In this document: positions 18,575 through 28,769 of the stretch, piece after piece | Position numbering within the stretch: position 1 is the stretch's first letter | Layout of the letters: the number at the start of each line of letters is the position of its first letter | Origin: CAZKWG01 sp964615375 | GTDB taxonomy: Bacteria > Myxococcota_A > UBA796 > CAZKWG01 | DNA length: 64,000 nucleotides | Assembly: GCA_964615375.1 (NCBI GenBank) | Contig: CAZTOW010000018.1 | Coordinates: 62,001-126,000 of the forward strand | Direction: 5' to 3' | The notes under the pieces: model-generated | Seen by the model: the letters and a program-made list of their open reading frames with translations, nothing else | What the model was told of the DNA's origin: nothing | Databases searched by the model: none | Program-made: the position numbers and the translations under genes

Positions 18575-19614
18575 TGCGCTGTCCCCCGGGTCACCCAGCC
18601 GGACACCCCCGGCTGCAGGGCGCCGTCCGCGTTGTCGATGGTGGCGGCCATCCAGAAGATCTGCTGGCCGTTGAGCGGCAGCGCCTCCTCGGAGATCGCG
18701 ATGATCTTCGCCTGGAAGTCGCGATCCGCCACGGCCCGGGTGCGGAAGCGCAGGGTGTGGCCTACCTGCGCCTCACCCCGGCTGTGCTGCGGGAGCGGGA
18801 TGCGCAGGACCACCGGATCCGTGTCCTGCACGCGCAGGACGGTGGTGTCGCCGCTGAGCTCCAGCACCTGCCCCAGCGAGAGCACCCCGTCGATGGGGGC
18901 GCTCAGCACGGTCTGGGAGAGCCGGGCCCGCATGGCGTCGAGTCGCGCCTCGATCGCGCTGAGCTCGGCGTCCATGGCGGCGATCTCCTCAGGCCGGGCG
19001 CTGGCCCGGATCTCGGCCAGGCGCGCCGCGGCCAGCTCGGCCTCCAGGGCCTGCACCCGCTCGTTGAGGGCGGCGCTCTCCAGCTCCGCCGAGGACCCCG
19101 CCCCCTGGGCCACGAGCTGCTCGGCCCGCGAGCGCTCCGGGCGCGCCCCGTCGGCCATGGCTCGGGCGACGGCGAGGGCCTTGCGCGCGCTCTCCACCGC
19201 CTCGGGTCGGGCGCCCGCCACCAGCAGGTCCCGCCGCGCCTTCACCACCGCCCGCTCGGCCTCCAGGGTGCGCGCCTGCTCCTCCAGCAGGGTCGATCGC
19301 ATCTGGGCCAGCGGCTGACCGGCCTGCACGCGGGTCCCGCTCTGCAGCCCGGGCGCGATCTCCAGGGAGACCGGGTCGTTGCGCTCGAAGACCACCGAGC
19401 GCTGCGAGACCAGCCCGTGGCCCAGCGCGACGCGCCCGTCCTCCACCACCCAGGCGTAGCGGCCAGGCTCGACCCCGCTGAGGCGGAAGGTCTGCTCGGC
19501 CACCACCAGCGCGGGCCACTCATCCGCCTTCCCCGCCTGTACCCAGAGCGCGAGGCCGGCGAGACCAGCGAGAGAGAGCAGCCCTATCGAGGTGCGGAGC
19601 GGAGAAGGTTTCAT
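18571..19614 (-). CDS. HlyD/RND-type periplasmic adaptor
   Basis: A 347-residue membrane-fusion protein: N-terminal anchor (about 8-26), lipoyl-like half-motifs either side of a long Ala/Glu-rich coiled coil (about 108-245), then beta-barrel domains beginning at LSAPIDGVL and ending near GVSGWV. No inner-membrane pump or outer-membrane channel gene follows. Its only coupled partner is the DUF4956 protein, with a 4-base overlap. It could complement a transporter elsewhere or form a small unit with DUF4956. Start ATG 19614; the 68-base gap upstream contains the AT-rich stretch most likely to be its promoter. Confidence 0.85.
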   Translation of the reverse strand: MKPSPLRTSIGLLSLAGLAGLALWVQAGKADEWPALVVAEQTFRLSGVEPGRYAWVVEDGRVALGHGLVSQRSVVFERNDPVSLEIAPGLQSGTRVQAGQPLAQMRSTLLEEQARTLEAERAVVKARRDLLVAGARPEAVESARKALAVARAMADGARPERSRAEQLVAQGAGSSAELESAALNERVQALEAELAAARLAEIRASARPEEIAAMDAELSAIEARLDAMRARLSQTVLSAPIDGVLSLGQVLELSGDTTVLRVQDTDPVVLRIPLPQHSRGEAQVGHTLRFRTRAVADRDFQAKIIAISEEALPLNGQQIFWMAATIDNADGALQPGVSGWVTRGTAQ

Positions 19615-19682
19615 CGTCAGCGGGGGTCCTGCGGCAGCACGGATCCGATCATCATAATCAGGACGCGCCCACCTCGCAGGGC

Positions 19683-21092
19683 CTAGTGTCGAAGCACCCG
19701 CGCAACCTGCCCTTCATCCGCCAGATCTACGATGATGGGGTGTTCGGGGAAGCTGCCGTCGGCCGCGCGGAGCACCTGCGTGCGGGGGCGATCGAAGGTC
19801 CCCGGGGTGCGCACGCCGCTGATGACCATCACCACCCGGCCGTCCGTGAGCTGCAGGCGCGTGCCGGGCGGGAAGCGGCCGAGCTGGTTGACCATGACCT
19901 GGAAGATCACCGGGTCGTAGCGGGAGGGGACGTGGCGGGCCATGCGCGCCAGGGCCTCGGCGGGGGAGACGCCGGGCGGACCGCCACCCTCGGGCCGGTA
20001 GGCGCGGACGAGGTTGTCGTAGTCCTCGGCCACGCGGATGATGCGGGCGAACAGGCAGGGGCGCGCGTGCGCGTCGGCGTTGTCCCGGTGGTGCTCCAGG
20101 ACGGCCAGGGCGCGGCGCACCTTGGCCTCGCTCCATCCGCGCTGGTGCAGCAGCATGCGGGCCCCGGCAGCGGGGTGGCGCTCGAAGGGCGGCGCGTAGC
20201 CCTCCTCCGCGGGGCGACCGGGCGCGGCCTTGATCGCCCCCTCACGCGCCGCGTAGCCCACGTCGTGAAAGAGCGCGCAGAGCCCGAGATCCTGGAGCTC
20301 GGCCTCCCCGAGCTCCAGCGCGCGGCCGATGAGCAGGGCGAGCTGGCAGACCTTCCAGCTGTGGATGGCGTGGGGGGTGGTGCGCTCGGGCTCCTCCAGC
20401 AGCCCCTCGGCCCCCGCCCCGGCGTCCAGGAGCCCGGTCACCAGGCGCCGCGCGGGGAGCGCGTTCTGCAGGCGGTCGGCGGAGAGCGCGTCCCAGAACT
20501 CCTCGACCACGCTCACGGCGCGCTCGGTCAGGCGGGCGGTCTCCTGGTGGACGTCGGAGACCTGCTCGTCGGTGGTCTTGTAGCGAAAGACGCCTTGAAG
20601 GTCCACCTTCTGGTCCACGCCCTCGCGCTGGAGCAGCTCGATGAGGTGCGTGCGCGGGTGGTCCGGGTGGCTCTTCGCGGCGAAGCAGGCGATCAGGGCC
20701 TTGACCTCGCCGGGCTGGATGGGCTCGTGGAAGCTCAGCCCGCCCACGTTGTGGCGGCGCAGCTCGCTGTCCAGGGCGCGCCGGTCATCGGTGGCCTTGT
20801 CCATGCGGATGCGGATCTCGTTGATGTAGACCTGATCCTCCACCATGACCAGGTGGACCACGCCCAGCAGGTCGAGCAGGCGGGAGACGTAGCCGGAGAA
20901 GTCGCGGCAGGGCTGCTCGAAGGCCTGGTTCGTGAGCTCGTGCGTCCGGGTGAGGCGCAGCAGGCCGTTCAGCAGCTTGACGAAGAGCTCGCCCTCCTCG
21001 CGCACCTTGCGCCGGACCTGCGGATCTTCGCCGACGGCGGCGATGGACAGGGCGCGCCCGAGGCGCTCCTGGGCGACGACCAGATCATCCAT
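19683..21092 (-). CDS. HD-domain protein (HD-GYP relative)
   Basis: A 469-residue cytoplasmic protein. The C-terminal half has an HD phosphohydrolase domain: the HD dyad at about residues 276-277 in LFHDVGY, an upstream His-containing helix (HAIHSW) and downstream HP and HH pairs (ERHPAAG and LEHHRDN). The order resembles HD-GYP c-di-GMP phosphodiesterases, but the GYP signature is not seen and HDIGK reads HDVGY, so the substrate is uncertain. The N-terminal 200 residues are helical and resemble those found with HEAT-repeat partners in Myxococcota. Its start overlaps the HEAT gene stop by 8 bases. Confidence 0.8.
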   Translation of the reverse strand: MDDLVVAQERLGRALSIAAVGEDPQVRRKVREEGELFVKLLNGLLRLTRTHELTNQAFEQPCRDFSGYVSRLLDLLGVVHLVMVEDQVYINEIRIRMDKATDDRRALDSELRRHNVGGLSFHEPIQPGEVKALIACFAAKSHPDHPRTHLIELLQREGVDQKVDLQGVFRYKTTDEQVSDVHQETARLTERAVSVVEEFWDALSADRLQNALPARRLVTGLLDAGAGAEGLLEEPERTTPHAIHSWKVCQLALLIGRALELGEAELQDLGLCALFHDVGYAAREGAIKAAPGRPAEEGYAPPFERHPAAGARMLLHQRGWSEAKVRRALAVLEHHRDNADAHARPCLFARIIRVAEDYDNLVRAYRPEGGGPPGVSPAEALARMARHVPSRYDPVIFQVMVNQLGRFPPGTRLQLTDGRVVMVISGVRTPGTFDRPRTQVLRAADGSFPEHPIIVDLADEGQVARVLRH

Positions 21093-22836
21093 GCCGCCCC
21101 TCCCGCTGTCGGCGCCGCGTGAGCGCCGCCAGCACCAGCCGCCGAAGATCCTCGTCCCCGCGGTTCATCAGGTTTCGCAGCGTGGTCTCCGCGCTCAGCT
21201 CCGGCAGCAGCGCGAGCCCGAAGACAGCGACGGCCTGCGTGAGGCGCACGGCGCCGCTCGACGTGAGGCGGGAGAGCAGGCTGGGCGGCTTGAGCCACTC
21301 CTGGAAGAGCTCGCGACTCTGCTCCGCGTTGACGCGCACCATGACCGCGGCCATGGCCTCGGCCTCCCCGGGCTCGAAGGCCTTGCCGGCCCGATCGCGC
21401 ACGGCGGAGACCAGCCGGTCGAAGCTCTCGTGGTCGCGCAGGCGGCTGTACTGCGCCGTGGCCTCCGCGCGGACCTCCTTGTCAGGCGAGGAGAGCAGCG
21501 GCAGCAGCATGGCGGCGGCCGAGGATCCCAGCGGCAGGCCCGCCAGGATGCGCAGCCCCGCCCGGTGGGCCTGGGGCTCCTCGCGGCCGAGCAGCTCGAG
21601 CGCGGCGGGGTAGGCGCGGTCGCGGAGCTCGGCGATGATGATGGGGATGAGCGCGTCGGTGGCCCCCAGGCTCCCCACGCTCAGGCGGGAGAGCACCGCG
21701 TCGGGGGCGACCGAGACCAGGGGGCGGAGGAGGTGGACGACCAGGGCCTTCTGGTCGGCGTCCTGACTGGCGTCCAGGCGCGCCAGGAGCCAGGTCAGCG
21801 CCCGCTCGCGGTAGAGGGGCAGCAGCACCCGCTCCAGGCGCGGATCTCCGCCGCCCGCCACCAGCATCTCCAGCGCCCGCTCGAAGAGGCCGGGCTCGGC
21901 CATCAGCTCGGCGGGGGTGGAGAGGTTGGAGCGCGAGGGGAGCCGCCCCAGCAACACGAGGAGCTGCGCGAGCGAGGCCATGTCGGCGTCGATGAGCAGG
22001 TAGTCGCGGACCTCCTTGGCGAAGGGCAGCACGTCCTCGGTCTCGGTGGGATCCGTGGGATCGCGCACCACGTCCACCATCTCGTCCAGCAGGCGGAGGC
22101 TGAGCGCGGTGGTCGTCGAAGGGCCGCTCTCCTCGCGGAGGCCCAACAGGAGGGCCTGGGGGATGGGCCGGTACTGGAGCAGGGCGGGGCCCTCGAAGGC
22201 GGGGAGGGGGAGATCCCAGTCGCGGGGCGCCTCGACGTGGTTGTGGACGATGGCCACGGGCTTCGCGCCGGGGAGCTGCTGCTCGGGCATCTCCTCGTCG
22301 GGCACGTAGCCCTCGATCGCGTCCACCACGATGTGCTCGAAGCCCGCCTTGTGCAGCATCGTCACGGCGTCCTCTTCCGCCGTGTTCGCGCCCACCGTGC
22401 GCAGCGAGAGGATCTCGAGGAAGCGGAGCAGCTCCTCCCAGCTCACCTCCGCGCCGATGGTGAGCTTGCGCACGCCGTCGCGGAAGATGCGGAAGGCCAG
22501 CGAGCGCTCGCGGTCCCGCTCCACGTAGACGACGGTGCCCTCCATCACCATCTCGAAGGGCCGCACGTCCAGGACCATCGTGCCCCAGGCCGTGAGCGCG
22601 GCCGAGAATTTCTCGCGGACGAGGCCCAGGAACTTCAGGATGGCGTCGTTCTTCGAGTCGTAGAGCACGAAGCTGCGGCAGGTCTTGTGCAGCGCCAGGA
22701 GCGCGTCGGCCACCGCCTGCGTGCGCTCCGAGTCGCCGAGCCTTGGCCCCTCTTCCTGCAGATCCTCGAGGCCGAGCGCGGCGCCCTCCGCCTCGTGCCG
22801 AGTGGGGTCCGCTTCCCTGGCCGTGAGCGCCGACAT
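21085..22836 (-). CDS. HEAT-repeat protein
   Basis: A 583-residue protein from ATG 22836 (a TTG directly before it is an alternative). The N-terminal 200 residues resemble the N-terminal region of the HD partner: both mention-worthy markers are a helical bundle around a conserved strand (MVLDVRPFEMVMEG here, VHLVMVEDQVYINE there), suggesting a shared domain. The rest is a helical solenoid of about ten HEAT-like repeats, with typical PLL, AA and VRAEA spacing. No enzyme motif is present. It probably binds the HD protein or scaffolds it. It lies 48 bases after phoU in the same direction and could be read through from the pst transcript. Confidence 0.75.
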   Translation of the reverse strand: MSALTAREADPTRHEAEGAALGLEDLQEEGPRLGDSERTQAVADALLALHKTCRSFVLYDSKNDAILKFLGLVREKFSAALTAWGTMVLDVRPFEMVMEGTVVYVERDRERSLAFRIFRDGVRKLTIGAEVSWEELLRFLEILSLRTVGANTAEEDAVTMLHKAGFEHIVVDAIEGYVPDEEMPEQQLPGAKPVAIVHNHVEAPRDWDLPLPAFEGPALLQYRPIPQALLLGLREESGPSTTTALSLRLLDEMVDVVRDPTDPTETEDVLPFAKEVRDYLLIDADMASLAQLLVLLGRLPSRSNLSTPAELMAEPGLFERALEMLVAGGGDPRLERVLLPLYRERALTWLLARLDASQDADQKALVVHLLRPLVSVAPDAVLSRLSVGSLGATDALIPIIIAELRDRAYPAALELLGREEPQAHRAGLRILAGLPLGSSAAAMLLPLLSSPDKEVRAEATAQYSRLRDHESFDRLVSAVRDRAGKAFEPGEAEAMAAVMVRVNAEQSRELFQEWLKPPSLLSRLTSSGAVRLTQAVAVFGLALLPELSAETTLRNLMNRGDEDLRRLVLAALTRRRQREGRHG

Positions 22837-22864
22837 CAAGAAGACTCTAACACGCGGCGAACAC

Positions 22865-22893
22865 CGGGGTTCTGTTCAGGTCAATCAACCCCG
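22865..22893 (-). terminator. Weak hairpin at the end of phoU
   Basis: AACCCCG (22887-22893) and CGGGGTT (22865-22871) form a 7-bp stem with a 15-base loop spanning the phoU stop codon on the minus strand. There is no U-tract after it, so it is at best an attenuator or an RNA-stability element between phoU and the HEAT gene. Confidence 0.25.
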
Positions 22894-23568
22894 AGACTGT
22901 CGGCCTCGATGGCGTACATCCTTGCCATCCACCAGGAAGATGACCTGCTCGGCGAGGTTGGTCGCGTGGTCGCCGATGCGCTCCAGGTGCTTGGCGACGT
23001 TCTGAACACGCACGCAGCGGTCGCCGTGCGGCCCTCCCCGCCCGAGCTCGGCGAGCATGTCGCGGAAGAGCTGGTGGTAGAGGTCGTCCACCCCGTCGTC
23101 CAGGCGCAGGACCTGACGCGCGCGCTCGGCGTCGCCGTTGACGAAGGCGTCCAGGGCGATGTGGACCATGGCCTGCACGCTCTCGCCGAGGCGGGCCACC
23201 TCGGGCATGGGGCTCGGGTCCTGGGCCTCGTCGCTCTCCTGCACCCGGCGCGCGATGCCGGTGGCCAGGTCCCCCATGCGCTCCAGGTCCGTGACCGCCT
23301 TGAAGGCGAAGGCCACGAAGCGCAGGTCGGAGCCCACGGGCTGGCGGCGCGCCATGATCCGCAGACAGCGCTCGTCCACGTCGAGCTCGTCCTCGTCCAC
23401 CGCCTCATCCAGCTCCACCGTCTGGAGGGCCAGCGCGGAGTCGTGGCTCACCGCGGCGCGGATCGCGCGGTCCAGCATGTCCTCGATGCGCGCGCCCATG
23501 GCGAGCAGGCGCTGACGCAGCGCGTTCAGCTCGCCCTCGAACTCCCGATCGGTGTGCGTGCGGGCCAT
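22885..23568 (-). CDS. phoU: Phosphate signalling regulator PhoU
   Basis: A 227-residue all-helical protein with the two PhoU helical bundles. The two conserved metal-binding motifs are clear: DLERMGDLA in the first half and HLERIGDHA in the second. PhoU links the Pst transporter to the PhoR kinase and damps the Pho response when phosphate is plentiful. It follows pstB by 13 bases as the last pst gene. Length is normal. Confidence 0.97.
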   Translation of the reverse strand: MARTHTDREFEGELNALRQRLLAMGARIEDMLDRAIRAAVSHDSALALQTVELDEAVDEDELDVDERCLRIMARRQPVGSDLRFVAFAFKAVTDLERMGDLATGIARRVQESDEAQDPSPMPEVARLGESVQAMVHIALDAFVNGDAERARQVLRLDDGVDDLYHQLFRDMLAELGRGGPHGDRCVRVQNVAKHLERIGDHATNLAEQVIFLVDGKDVRHRGRQSRG

Positions 23569-23581
23569 GGCTCCTCCGATC

Positions 23582-24349
23582 CTACCCGAACTTGCCGGTG
23601 ATGTAATCCTCCGTGCGCGAGTCGGAGGGTCGGGTGAAGATCTTCTCCGTCTCTCCTACCTCGATCAGGTCGCCGAGGAGGAAGAAGGCGGTGCGGTCGG
23701 AGACCCGCGCGGCCTGCTGCATGCTGTGCGTGACGATGATGATGGTGTAGCGCTCGCGCAGCTCGTGGATGAGATCCTCGACGCGCGCGGTGGCGATGGG
23801 GTCGAGGGCCGAGCAGGGCTCGTCCATCAGCAGCACCTCGGGGTCCACCGCCAGCGCGCGGGCGATGCACAGGCGCTGCTGCTGGCCGCCGCTGAGGCTG
23901 CCGCCAGGGGCGTCGAGGCGGTCGCGGACCTCCGTCCACAGCGCCGCCTGCTGGAGCGAGCGCTCCAGGATCTCGTCGGCGCGCCCGCGCTCCAGCCGCC
24001 CCGTGAGGCGCAGGCCCGCCAGCACGTTGTCCCGGATCGACATCGTGGGGAAGGGGTTGGGCTTCTGGAAGACCATCCCCACCCGGCGGCGCAGCAGCAC
24101 GGGGTCCACGTCCGGCGCGTAGACGTCCTCGCCGTCCAGCGTGACCGCGCCCTTTACCCAGGCCCCGGGCACCAGCTCGTGCATGCGGTTGAGCACGCGG
24201 ATGAAGGTGGACTTTCCGCAGCCGGAGGGGCCGATGATGGCCGTCACGCGCCGGTCCTGGAGCTCCAGGTCCACCCCGTGCAGCACCTCGACCCCGCCGA
24301 AGCCCGCGCGGAGCTGCTTCGCGATCATCCGTGGGACGGTGTTCTCCAT
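23582..24349 (-). CDS. pstB: Phosphate ABC transporter ATPase PstB
   Basis: A 255-residue ABC ATPase: Walker A at 40-48 (GPSGCGKST, Lys46), Q-loop in FQKPNPFP, signature LSGGQQQR, Walker B with DEPCSALDP, and the switch His in VTHSM. The FQKPNPFPTMSI sequence is specific to PstB. It powers phosphate import through PstC and PstA at the inner membrane. It starts three bases after pstA ends. Confidence 0.98.
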   Translation of the reverse strand: MENTVPRMIAKQLRAGFGGVEVLHGVDLELQDRRVTAIIGPSGCGKSTFIRVLNRMHELVPGAWVKGAVTLDGEDVYAPDVDPVLLRRRVGMVFQKPNPFPTMSIRDNVLAGLRLTGRLERGRADEILERSLQQAALWTEVRDRLDAPGGSLSGGQQQRLCIARALAVDPEVLLMDEPCSALDPIATARVEDLIHELRERYTIIIVTHSMQQAARVSDRTAFFLLGDLIEVGETEKIFTRPSDSRTEDYITGKFG

Positions 24350-24352
24350 GCC

Positions 24353-25252
24353 TCACCAGGTAACGCGGCGCTGAAGCCGGTTGCGCAGCACGATGGCGCC
24401 TGCGTTCATGACCACCAGCAGCACCAGCAGCACCACGATGGCCGCCGCCGCGTTGGTGGCGAAGCCCGCCTGCGGGCGGCTGACCCAGTTGAAGATCTGG
24501 ATGGGCAGGGCGGTGAACGGGCTCTGCGGCCCGTCGGGCAGGAAGGTGACGAAGGCCAGCGCGCCCACCACCACCAGCGGGGCCGTCTCCCCCATGGCGC
24601 GGGAGACGCTCAGGATCGCGCCCGTCAGGATCCCCGGGACCGCCATCGGCAGCACCACCTGGCGGACCACCTGCCAGGGCGTCGCGCCCAGCGCGTAGGC
24701 GCCCTCGCGCAGCGTGTCGGGCACGGTGCGCAGCGCCTCGCGCGTGGCCGTGATGATCACCGGCAGCACCAGCAGGGCCAGGGTGCAGGCGCCGGCCAGC
24801 AGGCTGCGCTCCATCGAGAGCGCCCGCACGAAGACCTCCAGCCCCAGGAGGCCGTAGATCACGCTGGGCACGCCCGCCAGGTTCGCGATGTTCACCTCGA
24901 TGAAGGTCGCCAGCCGCGAGGTCCAGGCGCTGCGCCCCTCCCGCGCGTACTCCTCCAGGAAGATGGCCGCCCCCACGCCGATGGGCACCGCGATCACCGC
25001 GGTCATGGCCACCAGCAGGGCGCTGCCCACGAGGCCGGGGAGGATGCCCGCCTCCTCCCACTTGCGCGAGGGGAAGCCCCGCAGGAACTCGAGGTCGATG
25101 CGCCCCAGCCCGTCCACGAGCACCCCGCCCATCAGCAGGGCCAGGGCCAGGAGCGGCAGGGCCACCGCCGCCTTGCACAGGAGCGAGAACGCGGCCTCCA
25201 GGCGCCGGGAGCGGATCCGATCCGCCGGGCTCACGGTCAGCGACCGCTTCAT
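24353..25252 (-). CDS. pstA: Phosphate ABC transporter permease PstA
   Basis: A 299-residue inner-membrane permease with six hydrophobic segments. The start ATG 25252 overlaps the pstC stop (ATGA). The ABC-permease EAA-type loop is present (LREGAYALGATPWQVVRQV), which contacts PstB. The long periplasmic loop after the first helix (LRGFPSRKWEEAGI) is typical of PstA. It pairs with PstC to form the channel. Confidence 0.97.
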   Translation of the reverse strand: MKRSLTVSPADRIRSRRLEAAFSLLCKAAVALPLLALALLMGGVLVDGLGRIDLEFLRGFPSRKWEEAGILPGLVGSALLVAMTAVIAVPIGVGAAIFLEEYAREGRSAWTSRLATFIEVNIANLAGVPSVIYGLLGLEVFVRALSMERSLLAGACTLALLVLPVIITATREALRTVPDTLREGAYALGATPWQVVRQVVLPMAVPGILTGAILSVSRAMGETAPLVVVGALAFVTFLPDGPQSPFTALPIQIFNWVSRPQAGFATNAAAAIVVLLVLLVVMNAGAIVLRNRLQRRVTW

Positions 25253-26163
25253 CCCGCCCTCCGCGCGCCCTTCGCCAGGCGCTGTCCGAGCACGTTCATG
25301 AAGAAGGTGAAGATGAACAGCGTGGTGCCCACCGCGAAGATCGTCCGATACTCCAGCGTCCCCGCGGGCGTGTCCCCCATGCTGACCTTGACGATGTAGG
25401 CGGTCATCGTCTCCACCGGCACCCGCGGGTCCAGGGTGAGGCGCGGCTGCTGACCGGCGGCGATGGCCACGATCATCGTCTCCCCGATGGCGCGGGAGAC
25501 GGCCAGGAGCAGCGCGGCCAGGATGCCCGAGCGCGCCGCGGGCAGCACCACGCGGAACAGGGTGGCCAGCTTCCCCGCGCCCAGCGCGTAGGCCCCCTCC
25601 CGCAGGCTGCGCGGCACCGCGTAGATGGCGTCCTCCGAGAGCGAGCACACGATGGGCATGATCATGATCCCCATCACCACCCCGGGGCCGAGCGCGTTGA
25701 AGCCCGAGAGCTCGGGCACGAAGCGCTGGAGCAGGGGGGTGACGGTGACCAGGGCGAAGTAGCCGTAGACCACGGTGGGCACGCCCGCCAGGAGCTCCAG
25801 GATCGGCTTCAGGGTGCGCCGCATGCGCTCGGAGGCGAGCTCAGAGAGGTAGATCGCCGCCAGCAGCCCCAGCGGCATGGCCAGGGCCATGGCCACCGCG
25901 CTGGTCAGCAGCGTGCCCGAGAGCAGCGGCCAGATGCCGAAGCGCTTGGTGGCGAAGAGCGGCGTCCACTCGGTGTCCGTCAGGAAGTCCACCAACGGGA
26001 CCGTCTGGAAGAACGCGATGGCCTGCCGCAGCAGCACCCAGAGGATGCCCGCCGTGGTCAGGACCGAGACGGCCCCGCAGAGCAGCAGGCCCAGCGAGAG
26101 CCCACGCTCCCACAGGGGGGTCGCGGGGGCGGCGCCGCCGAGCCGCGTGGAGGCCCCGGCCAT
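25249..26163 (-). CDS. pstC: Phosphate ABC transporter permease PstC
   Basis: A 304-residue permease with six hydrophobic segments and the EAA loop LREGAYALGAGKLATLF. The segment FLTDTEWTPLFATKRFGI is the usual PstC periplasmic loop. ATG 26163 is preceded by AGGAG at good spacing, nine bases after the pstS stop. It forms the transporter with PstA. Confidence 0.97.
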   Translation of the reverse strand: MAGASTRLGGAAPATPLWERGLSLGLLLCGAVSVLTTAGILWVLLRQAIAFFQTVPLVDFLTDTEWTPLFATKRFGIWPLLSGTLLTSAVAMALAMPLGLLAAIYLSELASERMRRTLKPILELLAGVPTVVYGYFALVTVTPLLQRFVPELSGFNALGPGVVMGIMIMPIVCSLSEDAIYAVPRSLREGAYALGAGKLATLFRVVLPAARSGILAALLLAVSRAIGETMIVAIAAGQQPRLTLDPRVPVETMTAYIVKVSMGDTPAGTLEYRTIFAVGTTLFIFTFFMNVLGQRLAKGARRAG

Positions 26164-26172
26164 CGCCCGCTC

Positions 26173-27279
<1,107 letters not shown>

Positions 27280-27318
27280 CGGACCCTCCTGATGGGACCC
27301 TGAAGCTATCGACGCACT

Positions 27319-27347
27319 GTGACGGGCCTGTGTCAGCCGGGTGACGT
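27319..27347 (-). promoter_or_regulatory. Predicted triple PHO-box before pstS
   Basis: Reading toward pstS on the minus strand, three 7-mers ACGTCAC, CTGACAC and CCGTCAC are spaced by 4 bases each (plus-strand positions 27341-27347, 27330-27336 and 27319-27325). They match the PhoB half-site CTGTCAC at 5, 6 and 6 of 7 positions. A GATAGCTT sequence about ten bases further on is a possible minus-10 element. The site overlaps the last codons of phoR. Confidence 0.75.
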
Positions 27348-28769
27348 CTCGGCCGAGCCCTGTCCGGCGCGCGCCATCGCCGCGTCCCGCCGCGCAGGCA
27401 GGGTGAACCAGAAGACCGATCCCGTCGGAGCCCCCGGCTCCATGCCGACCCTGCCCCCCATGGCCTCCACCAGGTGCTTGACGATGGCCAGGCCCAGCCC
27501 CGTCCCGCCCAGCTCGCGCGAGCGCCCCGAGTCCACGCGGTAGAAGCGCTCGAACAGGCGCTCCCGGTGCTGCGGGGCGATGCCCGGCCCGTCGTCCTGG
27601 ACCTCCACCCGCACCAGCTCGCCCTGCGCCCGCGCGCTCACGGTCAGGTGGCCGCCCTCGGGCGTGTACTTCACGGCGTTCTCCAGCAGGTTCAGCAGGA
27701 CGTGCTCCAGGGCGCGCGTGTCGGCGAAGACCAGCAGATCTTCCGCGATCTCCTGGGACACCGTCTGACCCTTCGCCGACGCGCGGGGCTCCACCGCCAG
27801 GCAGGCCGCCCCGACCTCCACCGCCAGATCGAGCTCCTCGGCGCTCAGCTCCACGCGCCCGGCCTCGATGCGCGAGAGCGAGAGCATGTCCTCGATGAGG
27901 GCGCCGAGCCGCTCGGCGTGGCGCAGGATCGCGGCCACGAAGGAGGCGGCCTCCGCCGGATCCTCCAGCGCGCCCTGGGCCAGGGCCTCGGCCGAGGCGC
28001 GGATGGTGGCGACGGGGGTGCGGATCTCGTGTGACACGTTCGCCACGAAGTCCCGGCGAGCCGTCTCCAGGCGGCGGAGCTCGGTGACGTCGCGCAGCAC
28101 GAAGACGCAGCCGCCGCCCGCCTGGGGCGTGGCCGTGGCCAGCACGCGGGAGAGGCGGAGCTGCCCGCCGTCCGGGCTGGGGGAGCGGATCTCCAGCTCG
28201 GTGCTCCCCGCATGGCCCAGCAGCGCGTCCGCGGCGAGCTCGGCCATGCGCGAGGCCCGCGTCAGCTCGAAGAGCGTGGCCCCCAGCGGGCTCCGGCGCG
28301 CCCCCAGCAGGGTCGTGGCCGCCGGGTTCGCCAGGGTCACCCGGCCGTCCGAGCCCAGGGCCAGCACCCCGTCGCGCATCCCGCCCAGCACCGCCATCAG
28401 CCGCACCCGCTCACCCTGCAGGGCGGCCGAGGCCGTGGCGAGGTCCGCCGTCTGCTGGTCGAGCGCCTGCGTCATGCGCAGGATCTCGTCCCGGTCCACC
28501 GAGGAGCTCTCCGCCGCGCGGGCCAGGCGGCGCAGGCGGGTCAGCAGCGCGAGCAGGTCCCGCGAGAGCACGCGCAGCCCCAGCGCCGCCACCGCCACCG
28601 CCACCAGGCTGGCGGGGACCGAGGCCACCAGCACGTCGGCGAGGGTGAGGGCAGGGGAGGCGGGCGGCGCGCCCCGGAGCCTCAGCCAGAGGATCTGCGT
28701 CCCCTCGAAGGCCAGCACGGCGGCCAGCAGGACGCCGAGGATCCGGCTCCAGAGGCCGCTGAGCCTCAC
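27333..28769 (-). CDS. phoR: Phosphate-sensing histidine kinase PhoR
   Basis: A 478-residue membrane kinase starting at GTG 28769 in a GTGA overlap with phoB. Two membrane segments at about 11-29 and 47-67 flank only a short periplasmic loop, as in PhoR. A HAMP-like and coiled segment is followed by a PAS domain (about 122-232), the phospho-acceptor His247 in VSHEIRTP, and the ATPase domain with N-box LLENAVKYT, DDGPGIA, ERFYRVD and GGTGLGLAIVK. With so little periplasmic sequence, it most likely senses Pst-PhoU status and not phosphate directly. It phosphorylates the adjacent PhoB. Confidence 0.95.
   Translation of the reverse strand: MRLSGLWSRILGVLLAAVLAFEGTQILWLRLRGAPPASPALTLADVLVASVPASLVAVAVAALGLRVLSRDLLALLTRLRRLARAAESSSVDRDEILRMTQALDQQTADLATASAALQGERVRLMAVLGGMRDGVLALGSDGRVTLANPAATTLLGARRSPLGATLFELTRASRMAELAADALLGHAGSTELEIRSPSPDGGQLRLSRVLATATPQAGGGCVFVLRDVTELRRLETARRDFVANVSHEIRTPVATIRASAEALAQGALEDPAEAASFVAAILRHAERLGALIEDMLSLSRIEAGRVELSAEELDLAVEVGAACLAVEPRASAKGQTVSQEIAEDLLVFADTRALEHVLLNLLENAVKYTPEGGHLTVSARAQGELVRVEVQDDGPGIAPQHRERLFERFYRVDSGRSRELGGTGLGLAIVKHLVEAMGGRVGMEPGAPTGSVFWFTLPARRDAAMARAGQGSAETSPG

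Noticed and set aside
17882..19614. DUF4956/HlyD pair as a complete efflux pump
   Set aside because: Neither an inner-membrane pump nor an outer-membrane channel gene is present, so only an adaptor and a membrane partner can be claimed.
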